Positions 1 through 7,880 of a stretch of DNA of 64,000 nt are shown piece after piece. The stretch is from Oleiphilus messinensis (GTDB taxonomy: Bacteria > Pseudomonadota > Gammaproteobacteria > Pseudomonadales > Oleiphilaceae), in assembly GCF_002162375.1 (NCBI RefSeq), contig NZ_CP021425.1, forward strand, positions 62,001-126,000. The letters run 5' to 3'. The stretch's first letter is position 1. Each line of letters opens with the position of its first letter. A model generated the notes under the pieces. It made no database searches. It saw nothing but the letters and a program-made list of their open reading frames with translations, and was not told where the DNA came from. The translations under genes were made by a program, and so were the position numbers.

Positions 1-545
1 TTTGGGTTTGTACTGTTTACGCTATTTCGGAAGTCGATGGTATATCGATATTCCAGTTCACTGTCTTCAGCTTGTATAAAAACGCCCCTGTTGCCAACAA
101 TATGATTATTGTTGTAGACGCAGCTTACATCGTCAGCAATACTTTGCTGAATCATGCGGCGACCATCGTTGATATTTGCAATTTCGTCATTGGCGATTGC
201 TTCTTCGATCAGATCTAATGGATTGTTATAACTGTTAACAGAGGCTGGGTCACCGCTGGCACCTGTTGCCACCATAATTTTCTCGGTCAGAAACGCCAGT
301 AACAGCTGCCCTGATTCAGATTGGCTTCCATCACTGGCCCGTGAGCCCTTCAGGAAGTCATCGAAGTAAGTTCGCGACAAATTTTCAGTAACGCGAAATG
401 TTCCCCTGCCGTAGTTCACTCTCAGCGACGGGTCTGAACAACTACTGGGTTCCACGCTTGGCCCGGAGGAGCCGCATCCGGTTAATACCAGAGTCATGGG
501 AACACCGATGACCAAAGACAGTACTGATTTGGGGAAAGAAGGCAT
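1..545 (-). CDS. Lipoprotein, C-terminus cut by window edge
   Basis: Reading the minus strand from ATG at 545, the frame stays open to base 1, so about 181 residues are visible and the end is missing. The N-terminus is a lipoprotein signal: a short charged start, a hydrophobic stretch and a lipobox L-T-G-C with Cys at about residue 24. A Gly/Ser-rich linker follows. The remaining sequence is polar with several Cys residues and no domain I recognise. It is divergent from the hybrid kinase at 826. The 280-bp gap between them should hold both promoters. Confidence 0.75.
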   Translation of the reverse strand, partial: MPSFPKSVLSLVIGVPMTLVLTGCGSSGPSVEPSSCSDPSLRVNYGRGTFRVTENLSRTYFDDFLKGSRASDGSQSESGQLLLAFLTEKIMVATGASGDPASVNSYNNPLDLIEEAIANDEIANINDGRRMIQQSIADDVSCVYNNNHIVGNRGVFIQAEDSELEYRYTIDFRNSVNSTNP

Positions 546-825
546 GATCATTCCTGATAGCAAGGGTTAATAACTGTAACTACCGTACAGTTTTATGCAG
601 TTCTCGCAAGCATTATTGTAAATTCTTGCGAACCATAACCCATTATTGTCATTACGAAATTGGGACAATTGCTGCTCCCAGTAGGGTGCTCGCATCGTGT
701 TGGTCTTTTGAGTTGGATTCTACTGCGCACAGAGCACTGCAATTGTTGTCGTTTCAGTCTATAGTAAACGATGGGACAGAGTTTTTCTGAGTATTTTTTC
801 ATCAAATACATGGGTTTGATTTCGG

Positions 826-3800
826 GTGCATTGTCGCAATCCATATTTCCAGGCGAGTGGCTACACGCTTTGGACACTGCTGATTTTCTTCGGGCTCGTT
901 ATGTTGTGGCCGGGGTCATATGGAAATGCTAACGAGCTATCTAGTGTGCCAATTGGTCCGCAAGTCCGGATAGACCTCTATGATGAGATTCCAGAATATG
1001 ATTTAAATCAGCGTTTACGATATTTCGAGGATCACCCCGGTACACTCACGATTGATGAGGTGATCAAGCGGGACGCGTCCATTCCATTCAAATTCAATCC
1101 TGAAGGGCCACTGAGCTTCGGCTATACCGGGGCAGCAATCTGGGTCAGGCTACCGATGGAATACAAAGGCAGTTTTCCGAAGCGGGAGTATTGGTTAGAG
1201 CTGGATTTGCCGCTATTGGATATTGCTGATGTATTTGTTGTTGATGAACAGGGTAATTATCAACAGTTTCGAAGTGGTTACGAAGTACCTATTTCCCAGC
1301 GTTATATCCCTAACCCCAGCTTTGTTTTCCCAATCAAACTCGAAAAACACAAGCCTGTGGTCACTTATGTCCGGATAAAAAGTGACTTTACGATCCATAT
1401 ACCAATGACGCTCTGGACCGAAAAAGGATTTTCCGAGCATGTTGCTCTGGTGGAACTGTTTTACGGCATTTTCCTGGGCAGCATGGCGATCATGATCAGT
1501 TACAACTTTTTTGTATTCTGGACCGTTCGGGAAAAAGCCTATTTCTTTTACGTGTTTTATATCGTCGGATATCTGTTGTTCACGACGACGGAGCGGGTGC
1601 ACGGTTTGCAGATGTTTGGTGATATCCCCGAGATGTTCCACCGTCGTTATTTGGCCATCTACATCTGGCTAGCCTGGACCGGGGCATTTCTGATGCTGCG
1701 TTATTTCGTGAATTCGCCCAAAAATGCTCCGGATATGGATCGTATTATCAAGGTGCTGGCTCAGGCATCGGTTTTGTCTCTGATCCTGTCTTCGATGGTG
1801 GAAATCGTTGTTGCCATTCAATGGGCTGTTGTGGGTACCATTTTCTGTACTGTAGTGATTACCTGGTTTGGCTACAGTGCGATGGTTCGAGGATTCCCGG
1901 GGGCGCAGTTGTATTTTGTTGCCTGGATACTTAATTTCGGTGGGGTTGGTGTCTATGGCTTGGCCGTCACGGGAAATTTGCCCTGGAATTTGTTAACCGC
2001 TAATTCTCCCCAGTTTGGTGTCGCCTTCCAACTGGTTCTGATTTCCTTTGCCCTTGCGGATCGTATCAAAGTGGCACAGCGTATGGCATTAGATGCGAAT
2101 CAACGCGCGGTGAGTCATTTGCAACGCTACCGGTCATTGTTTGATAATGCTGTAGAAGGCATTTACCAGATATCGCTGAATCATAATTTTATCGACGCAA
2201 ATCCCGCAATGGGGGAACTCCTGGGCTATTCAAGTTCGAGAGATTTGATTTTGAGTACGCCCGATGCATTGTCGGCTTGTTATATGGATCGTTCCGTACG
2301 TGATTCTGTTGTCAGCCACATTCAGAAAGGTCAGGAGATTATTGGTCTGGAAGCGGCCTACCAGACCTGCTTGGGGGAACCCCGCTGGGGCTCGACAACT
2401 TTGCGTATTATCTACAACAAAGACGGAACGCCTTCCCATTTGGAGGGGTCGTTGATTGATATTACTGAAGAAAAAGAGCGTGAACGCGTAGAAAAAGAAC
2501 GTGAGCAGGAACGATTGCATCGCCAAATGGCTGAGGCATCCGCTGCTGCGAAGAGCCAGTTTCTGGCTAACATGAGTCATGAGATCCGTACACCGCTGAC
2601 TGCGATAATTGGTTACGGCGAGTCATTGCTCGATGATAGTATGGGGCCGGACGAAAAAAGACGTTCAGCGGAAACCGTAGTGCGCAGCGGGCGGCATCTT
2701 TTGGAGTTGATCAATGATATTCTGGACCACTCCAAAATTGATGCAAATAAGTTGGAAGTAGAAATCCTTCCGGTGTCGCTACTGGAAATGATGGCGGAAA
2801 TTAAATCCTATTTTGAGCCAAAGGCCAATGAAAAAGGTCTGGAATTTTCGATTCAGTATGATTTTCCTGTTCCTGCGAGTGTCCAGACAGATTCCACTCG
2901 GATCAAACAGATTCTGATAAATTTATGTGGTAATGCGCTTAAATTTACAGATCGTGGCAGTATTCGTATCAATATACGTTGCGATCGTGAACAGGAAATG
3001 ATCTATTTTAAAGTGGTGGATACTGGGATCGGCCTCAAGCCAGAGCAAATGACCCGTTTATTCGATGCCTTTGCCCAGGCATCCCCGTCTATTGCCCGTG
3101 AGTATGGGGGAACCGGACTCGGTTTAAACATTTCCAAGAGACTGGCTGAGATGCTGGGCGGAACGATCCGCGTGACCAGCACGTACGGACAGGGTAGTGA
3201 GTTTGAAGTGTCCCTGGCAACGGGATCGCTGGATGATGTGCAATTTATAAGAGATAGTAGTGAGTTGACTGAGAACCAGCTAAACATTCGAATCGCCCGA
3301 GCGCCTAAATTGAAGGGACGGATCCTCTATGCCGAAGACAATGAAGTGAATCGTCGTCTGGTAGAGTTGTTGATCCGGAAAACCGGTGCAACACTTACCT
3401 TGGTCAATAACGGTGCAGAGGCATTGAAAGCGGCATCAGAAGAAGACTTTGATCTGATTCTGATGGATATTCAAATGCCGGTCATGGACGGACGGGATGC
3501 CACTGAGGCCATTCGGAAATCAGGGAACAGTACGCCAATTATCGCATTGACTGCCAACATCATGGCTGAAGATATCCGAGAGTATAAAGATGCCGGATGT
3601 GATGACTGCCTTGCCAAGCCCATTGAAAAAAATCGATTTTATCAAACCCTTGAGCGTTACCTGGAGGTACTTCCAAGAGATAGTGAGGTTCCTGAAGGGG
3701 ATGATAACCCCCAATTTTGCGGAACGGTTCTGGTCGCTGAAGATAACACCGATAATCAAATGCTGATGGAGAAGTATCTTAAACGAGTCGGTGTGAACGC

Positions 3801-4419
3801 AATTATTGTTGAAAATGGCAAACTGGCTGTTCAGAAGGCCTTGACGGATACTGTGGACTTGGTGCTAATGGATCACCATATGCCGGAAATGGAAGGTCCG
3901 GAGGCTATTCGCATGCTCAGACAAACCGGTTTTCGTCGTCCGATTCTCGCTTTTACGGCATCAGACTGTAAGGATGATTTACAGGAGTTTCACAGTGCGG
4001 GCTGTGATGGGGTGTTGGCTAAACCTGTTGATCGAAAAGCGTTATATGACGTGCTCGGAAATCATCTGAAAAAAGTCACCGAGCAGTCTAAAGAAGATCT
4101 TTTACTCGAAGATGCAGAATTCCGAGCGATTGTGACAGAGTTCATACGGAATTTACCGAGCCGCCTTGATACGATGAAACAGGCTTTTGCTGAGGAAAAT
4201 TGGGACGAGGTTCGCCAGGTCGCCCATCAAATAAAGGGTATTGCGGGTTCTATGGGCTACCCACTCATTACAGAGAAAGCCAAGTTGCTGGATATGGCCA
4301 TCAAAAATAATGAGAGTGAGTCTTACCGAAAGTTAATGGACGATGTGATTTCAGAGTGCGAAGATGCAGTTGAAGGTTATGTCGATGACGACGTCCCGGT
4401 GAGTGCACAAAGCCAATAA
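826..4419 (+). CDS. 7TMR-DISM hybrid histidine kinase with PAS, two receivers and Hpt
   Basis: A membrane sensor kinase of 1197 residues carrying a whole phosphorelay in one chain. Order: signal-like segment (about 14-35), periplasmic 7TMR-DISM extracellular domain (about 50-195), seven-helix membrane domain (about 205-415), PAS (about 440-555), short coiled coil, HisKA with MSHEIRTPL (His585), and HATPase with the N box NLCGNALKF and GGTGLGL. Then come receiver 1 (Asp881 in LMDIQMP), receiver 2 (Asp1016 in LMDHHMPEMEG) and an Hpt domain with HQIKGIAGSMG (His1134). The start is GTG; the ATG at 901 would cut the signal segment. 7TMR-DISM domains are thought to bind carbohydrates or other small ligands, but the ligand here is unknown. 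The genes at 4446 and 5121 follow on the same strand and may belong to the same pathway. Confidence 0.93.
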   Translation: MHCRNPYFQASGYTLWTLLIFFGLVMLWPGSYGNANELSSVPIGPQVRIDLYDEIPEYDLNQRLRYFEDHPGTLTIDEVIKRDASIPFKFNPEGPLSFGYTGAAIWVRLPMEYKGSFPKREYWLELDLPLLDIADVFVVDEQGNYQQFRSGYEVPISQRYIPNPSFVFPIKLEKHKPVVTYVRIKSDFTIHIPMTLWTEKGFSEHVALVELFYGIFLGSMAIMISYNFFVFWTVREKAYFFYVFYIVGYLLFTTTERVHGLQMFGDIPEMFHRRYLAIYIWLAWTGAFLMLRYFVNSPKNAPDMDRIIKVLAQASVLSLILSSMVEIVVAIQWAVVGTIFCTVVITWFGYSAMVRGFPGAQLYFVAWILNFGGVGVYGLAVTGNLPWNLLTANSPQFGVAFQLVLISFALADRIKVAQRMALDANQRAVSHLQRYRSLFDNAVEGIYQISLNHNFIDANPAMGELLGYSSSRDLILSTPDALSACYMDRSVRDSVVSHIQKGQEIIGLEAAYQTCLGEPRWGSTTLRIIYNKDGTPSHLEGSLIDITEEKERERVEKEREQERLHRQMAEASAAAKSQFLANMSHEIRTPLTAIIGYGESLLDDSMGPDEKRRSAETVVRSGRHLLELINDILDHSKIDANKLEVEILPVSLLEMMAEIKSYFEPKANEKGLEFSIQYDFPVPASVQTDSTRIKQILINLCGNALKFTDRGSIRINIRCDREQEMIYFKVVDTGIGLKPEQMTRLFDAFAQASPSIAREYGGTGLGLNISKRLAEMLGGTIRVTSTYGQGSEFEVSLATGSLDDVQFIRDSSELTENQLNIRIARAPKLKGRILYAEDNEVNRRLVELLIRKTGATLTLVNNGAEALKAASEEDFDLILMDIQMPVMDGRDATEAIRKSGNSTPIIALTANIMAEDIREYKDAGCDDCLAKPIEKNRFYQTLERYLEVLPRDSEVPEGDDNPQFCGTVLVAEDNTDNQMLMEKYLKRVGVNAIIVENGKLAVQKALTDTVDLVLMDHHMPEMEGPEAIRMLRQTGFRRPILAFTASDCKDDLQEFHSAGCDGVLAKPVDRKALYDVLGNHLKKVTEQSKEDLLLEDAEFRAIVTEFIRNLPSRLDTMKQAFAEENWDEVRQVAHQIKGIAGSMGYPLITEKAKLLDMAIKNNESESYRKLMDDVISECEDAVEGYVDDDVPVSAQSQ

Positions 4420-4445
4420 TCAGGATTTAACCACGTGGGGTATTT

Positions 4446-4994
4446 ATGATCACAGACTATGATATACCGGATAAAAAGAATGAAACGCTTAGCATTAATT
4501 TAATGTATGGGACTTATTCCGATGTTTTGTTTATTCTGTTTCCGTTTTTAGTGATTGCTCTGCAACGCTTATGGAATGGTGAGGGTATTGAAATCCTGAA
4601 GCAACCTGACTTGTCAGTGGCGGCCGCAATTATAGCGGGTATGAGTGTGGGTAAGTTCGTTATCGGCTTGATCAGTGATTCTCGGATTGGACAGTATCGG
4701 GAACGTATTGTGTTCTTCATTGCGGTAACTATTTTCTTTGTTATGGGTCCTGCATTGATGCTCATTACAAAGATGGTTGGTTTAGAGGAAGAGGCACCCA
4801 AATTTGTTGTGTTTATTCAGCCGATCCTGCTGATTGTTGCGATAACTCTCTATACAATAGCCATAGGCGTCACAAAAATCCTTAATCAGAACTCCGAAAC
4901 GAGCTCGCCGGGTCAATTTAAAAATTCGACCGATGAGGATAGAATTGATGATGAGCGGCCCAAGCCTATTGTTATACAAGGGCTGGGTAAATAA
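4446..4994 (+). CDS. Small four-helix membrane protein, unknown
   Basis: 182 residues with about four hydrophobic segments (roughly 25-45, 56-77, 88-110 and 121-145) and a polar C-terminal tail of about 35 residues that is probably cytoplasmic. A GGGG stretch lies upstream of the ATG. I do not recognise the family. It starts 26 bp after the hybrid kinase and precedes a stand-alone receiver, so a role in the same signalling path is an inference from position only. Confidence 0.75.
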   Translation: MITDYDIPDKKNETLSINLMYGTYSDVLFILFPFLVIALQRLWNGEGIEILKQPDLSVAAAIIAGMSVGKFVIGLISDSRIGQYRERIVFFIAVTIFFVMGPALMLITKMVGLEEEAPKFVVFIQPILLIVAITLYTIAIGVTKILNQNSETSSPGQFKNSTDEDRIDDERPKPIVIQGLGK

Positions 4995-5120
4995 AGGCGC
5001 CGAAATCAGTAACCTAGCGTTTTGTATCATTACGATCGACGCGATTATACAGACGTAACGATCGTTGGCTTGACCGAATAAGATTGCAGTCTTAAGGGGA
5101 GCGAAAATAAGGATAATATT

Positions 5121-5513
5121 ATGCAAGAAGTCAGTGTTCTGATTGTAGAAGATGACCCGGAAATGCGGTCACTTTTGAGAAAAACGCTGAGTCAAATTGG
5201 TGTGAGCCGGATTGGTGAAGCTGAAGATGGAAATAATGCGATTCAAAAGTATCTTGAAGAGTTTTATGACATTGTTATGTTGGATATCGGTTTGCCCGAT
5301 ATGGACGGTCTTAAGCTGTTAAGTTCATTCAAGCGTTTGAAAAAAGATGCGTTTGTAGTACTGGTAACCGGGGATGATTCGATAGAAAGTATTCAAACAG
5401 CCATTAGTTCCGGAGCGAATGGTTATGTTGTGAAGCCTTACTCTTACGAAAAAATTCTGGATGTGATTAACAACTATATGTTGATCCAGGAGCCAGACCA
5501 GGGCTTGGTATAG
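5121..5513 (+). CDS. Stand-alone receiver (CheY-like) response regulator
   Basis: 130 residues consisting only of a receiver domain. The acidic pocket is EDD at 10-12, the phospho-acceptor is Asp55 in MLDIGLPDMDG, the Thr of LVTGDD and the Lys of VVKPYS complete the active site. There is no output domain, so it must act by protein contact, for example as a shuttle between a kinase and an Hpt. The receiver-Hpt kinase 0.7 kb upstream is an obvious candidate partner, by context only. The stop codon sits in the loop of a hairpin. Confidence 0.9.
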   Translation: MQEVSVLIVEDDPEMRSLLRKTLSQIGVSRIGEAEDGNNAIQKYLEEFYDIVMLDIGLPDMDGLKLLSSFKRLKKDAFVVLVTGDDSIESIQTAISSGANGYVVKPYSYEKILDVINNYMLIQEPDQGLV

Positions 5514-5527
5514 AATACCGAGCCCTG
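5499..5527 (+). terminator. Hairpin over the stop codon of the receiver gene
   Basis: CAGGGCTTGGTA (5499-5510) pairs with TACCGAGCCCTG (5516-5527) with one G-T pair. The 5-nt loop holds the TAG stop. Only a short T run follows, so it is a weak intrinsic terminator or an mRNA-stabilising hairpin. Confidence 0.55.
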
Positions 5528-5535
5528 TTTGACCG

Positions 5536-5805
5536 TTAAGCGACCTGGCGCGCAATCCAGGAATTATATTTTGTCGCAAGGGTTCGAACGTAACGTGCTT
5601 CATCTCCCTCCAGGTTTGCCAGAACGCCTTTGAATATCCAGCCTCGCTCATATACACCGATCACGCGCTGTTCGTCTTCCATATTGACCCGTTGATTCAA
5701 CTTCTTGCAGATTGCATCTAAAAACGGGAGAGTTTTAGGGCGTCTGACTGGAGCATCTCGATTTTCCTGCCGTTGTTTTGGTGTTCGTTTTTTCATATTT
5801 TTCAC
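5536..5805 (-). CDS. Small basic hypothetical protein
   Basis: 89 residues. A very basic, disordered-looking N-terminus (MKNMKKRTPKQRQ) leads into a folded-looking part with a WIFKGVLANLEGDEARYVRTL stretch near the C-terminus. No family recognised. It lies convergent to the receiver gene and just downstream, on its own strand, of a strong bidirectional terminator, so it needs its own promoter in the short gap or read-through. Confidence 0.5.
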   Translation of the reverse strand: MKNMKKRTPKQRQENRDAPVRRPKTLPFLDAICKKLNQRVNMEDEQRVIGVYERGWIFKGVLANLEGDEARYVRTLATKYNSWIARQVA

Positions 5806-5814
5806 CCTATAAAT

Positions 5815-5850
5815 AAAAAACCCGGGGGCTTGGGAGCCACCGGGTTTTTT
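5815..5850. terminator. Bidirectional intrinsic terminator
   Basis: CCCGGGGGCT (5821-5830) pairs with AGCCACCGGG (5835-5844) around a TGGG loop. It is flanked by six A on the left and six T on the right, so it works in either direction. A second hairpin without a T run (GGGC-GCTC / GAGC-GCCC) lies at 5855-5876. Both are downstream of the small gene 5890-6060. Confidence 0.8.
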
Positions 5851-5889
5851 GTCAGGGCAGCTCCTCAGAGCCGCCCAGTATGTTGTCTG

Positions 5890-6060
5890 TTAAGCTCTAG
5901 GTAAGAACACGAATGAAGCACCTCCGGCCATCAGTTCGTTCATCAGCACATCGCAAACAGGTGTGCGACCAAATACCTGCAAATGGGCTGCTAAGACCGC
6001 AGTGCCAATTCTATCTGGCTTGCAGTCGGGCATCTGGATGTCTGAAGGTTTAATGTTCAT
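5890..6060 (-). CDS. Small hypothetical protein, 56 residues
   Basis: An open frame of 56 codons on the minus strand from ATG at 6060 to TAA at 5890. It reads MNIKPSDIQMPDCKPDRI, then a helix-like segment, and ends GGASFVFLPRA. Two hairpins follow directly, the second a strong terminator, which supports a real short transcript. No domain recognised. Confidence 0.55.
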   Translation of the reverse strand: MNIKPSDIQMPDCKPDRIGTAVLAAHLQVFGRTPVCDVLMNELMAGGASFVFLPRA

Positions 6061-6180
6061 AACTAAATATCTTTTTGAATCAGGTTAACGCTATTTTTGT
6101 AGTGTATCGATGCCGGATAAATTTTCAATGAATATTTACAGCTTTTGGAGATTTACAGTGATGATTAGATTCGAAAGGAT

Positions 6181-6657
6181 CTAATGCTGCAATGACTTCC
6201 AGGTTTTGTGCAGAATTAAAGCATCATTGGCTGCGCGATGGGTGGGAATTTTGAGCTCTTCAATGATGGTGTTACGGGTACTTTGCCAGCGTTGCACTTG
6301 ATAACTGTCAAGTAGCATTGAGATGCTCTCAAGCTTGAATGTCGGTTTAAGCTTGGCACCTCTGAACAAGCGATGCAGCCAAAAGGAGTCGAACGTCCAG
6401 GCATCACAGTAAGCAATTTCCGGTATGTGTTCATTTAATGCTTCAGCGACTTCAACCAGATGAATGCCTTCTTCTTCAAGTCGATGGCGTGTGATTCCGT
6501 GAATGCTCTCCGACTTCTCGGACCAGTCCTTCCAGAGTACGTGGGGTTTGATGAGCCAGTTGAATATGGAACCATCCGCTTTACAGATTCCGACCTCGAT
6601 TGGAAAGCTGCTGATCAAATCCAGGCTGGAGGCTTCAAAATCTATGAACGTTGGCAT
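6181..6657 (-). CDS. DEDDh 3'-5' exonuclease domain protein
   Basis: 158 residues, a bare RNase T/DnaQ-type exonuclease fold. Motif I is FIDFEAS near the start (Asp and Glu), motif II lies in the middle (YCDAWTFDS) and motif III is HRAANDA near residue 140, giving the DEDDh set with its catalytic His. HGI follows in the usual place. Proteins this short act on DNA or RNA 3' ends alone, or as proofreading-like subunits; the substrate cannot be told from sequence. It stands alone here. Confidence 0.8.
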   Translation of the reverse strand: MPTFIDFEASSLDLISSFPIEVGICKADGSIFNWLIKPHVLWKDWSEKSESIHGITRHRLEEEGIHLVEVAEALNEHIPEIAYCDAWTFDSFWLHRLFRGAKLKPTFKLESISMLLDSYQVQRWQSTRNTIIEELKIPTHRAANDALILHKTWKSLQH

Positions 6658-6860
6658 GAATGGTCTGTGAGTTCCTGAAGTAAGCGCACAGCAGGGAATC
6701 GAATCAATATCCGTTGCTGACAGAGGTTGCGAAGCGCTAATCTATTTTTCTATCAAGCTATTGTAGTGGCAAAATCCTGTACCCGCAAAATCCAGTCGCC
6801 AGGTTCAGGTATTTCGAGCGCGCTATGCATCTTACCCGAATCCAAACAAGTCGTCTCTGC

Positions 6861-7577
6861 TTATTTTGGATTGCTTGAATATGACGGTGTTGCACGGTTC
6901 ATTGCGGAAGCGCTCGAGATGGATGTGTAAAGCAGTTGATCCCCCACAATTTGAGGAACATAAACCACAACACCAGCGTTTCTTCCATCCTGGTGGATGA
7001 TCGTCAGCAAGCCTGGCTTTTCATCGCCCAGATATTTTATGGTTTCCCGGTGCTGATCATGTAGCAAATTTATGGCAACGATTGGTGCGCCCTCGAGAAA
7101 TTGTTGGGAACCGTACAACAGTTGATACACATGGCGTCTTAGTTTGCGTAAATCGATATTTTGCATCGATTCTGTCAGTTCTTCAGCGAAATTTGCGGTT
7201 TTGGCGATATCGGATGCGGGTGCCGGGTCAATTACACGAGGCGCATGAGAGATAAACATCGGCTCTCCGGCGGAAGTGGCGGGTAACTGGTTGAGGTCTG
7301 AGGCCGTGAGCACCGGCACGATGGTAGGATGTTGATTTTGAGCTGTCCAGCTGTTAAAGGCCGTTGCCAGGCCCAGCCAGCTCAGGGTTGATAGAATAAG
7401 TAACGTACTTGGAATGAGGGAAGGGCTTCTGCGGTTCGCATCTGAAGTATGTTGCTGGCTGGCAATAACCGTAGCACGGCGAAACTGCTGTAGGCCATAA
7501 CTAATCGAGAGCAACGCAAGTAAGATGCAGATCAGGGGAATGCCCCATTCGATGAGCGTGCTGATTGCTAGATTCAT
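6861..7577 (-). CDS. Membrane-anchored hypothetical protein
   Basis: 238 residues from the ATG at 7577, chosen because GAAGG lies at the right distance upstream. A longer frame to 7709 lacks a signal. There are two N-terminal membrane helices (about 9-30 and 58-78) with a short loop, then a polar domain of about 150 residues ending in a small beta-rich segment (GVVVYVPQIVGDQLLY). No family recognised. It is divergent from the multi-PAS kinase at 7881. Confidence 0.6.
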   Translation of the reverse strand: MNLAISTLIEWGIPLICILLALLSISYGLQQFRRATVIASQQHTSDANRRSPSLIPSTLLILSTLSWLGLATAFNSWTAQNQHPTIVPVLTASDLNQLPATSAGEPMFISHAPRVIDPAPASDIAKTANFAEELTESMQNIDLRKLRRHVYQLLYGSQQFLEGAPIVAINLLHDQHRETIKYLGDEKPGLLTIIHQDGRNAGVVVYVPQIVGDQLLYTSISSASAMNRATPSYSSNPK

Positions 7578-7880
7578 AGTGCCTTCACTCCAACTGTCAG
7601 TTCGTTTTTGTTGATGCTGAACCGGAAAGCGTATTCCAAGAATACAACAACATGTTGTGTTTATCGATAGTATAAGGTTATGTTTAAATTTTGAGTGGAA
7701 TTGTGTCAAAAATTAAAAGCCAAAGACAATTTTTGAGTGTTTCGTCACTAATATTTAATTGTTTACAGACTATCGGGCAGCTTACAATTTCACATATTTA
7801 CCTCTAAATAGGTCAAATTTTCTTCGGACTCTGGGTTGGGGAAGAGTCCTTGTGAATTGGTCCCGTCAACAAAGGATTGA
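7578..7880. other. Intergenic region, divergent promoters
   Basis: About 300 AT-rich bases between two divergent genes. TTGTTT and TACAAT 18 bp apart (around 7759-7788) are a possible sigma-70 promoter for the kinase at 7881. I saw no RNA gene or repeat. Confidence 0.4.

Noticed and set aside
593-877. 94-codon frame on the minus strand between the lipoprotein and the first kinase
   Set aside because: Low-complexity, odd composition, runs into the kinase start antisense; no support.
6727-6930. 67-codon frame on the plus strand
   Set aside because: It overlaps the end of the gene 6861-7577 and has no support.
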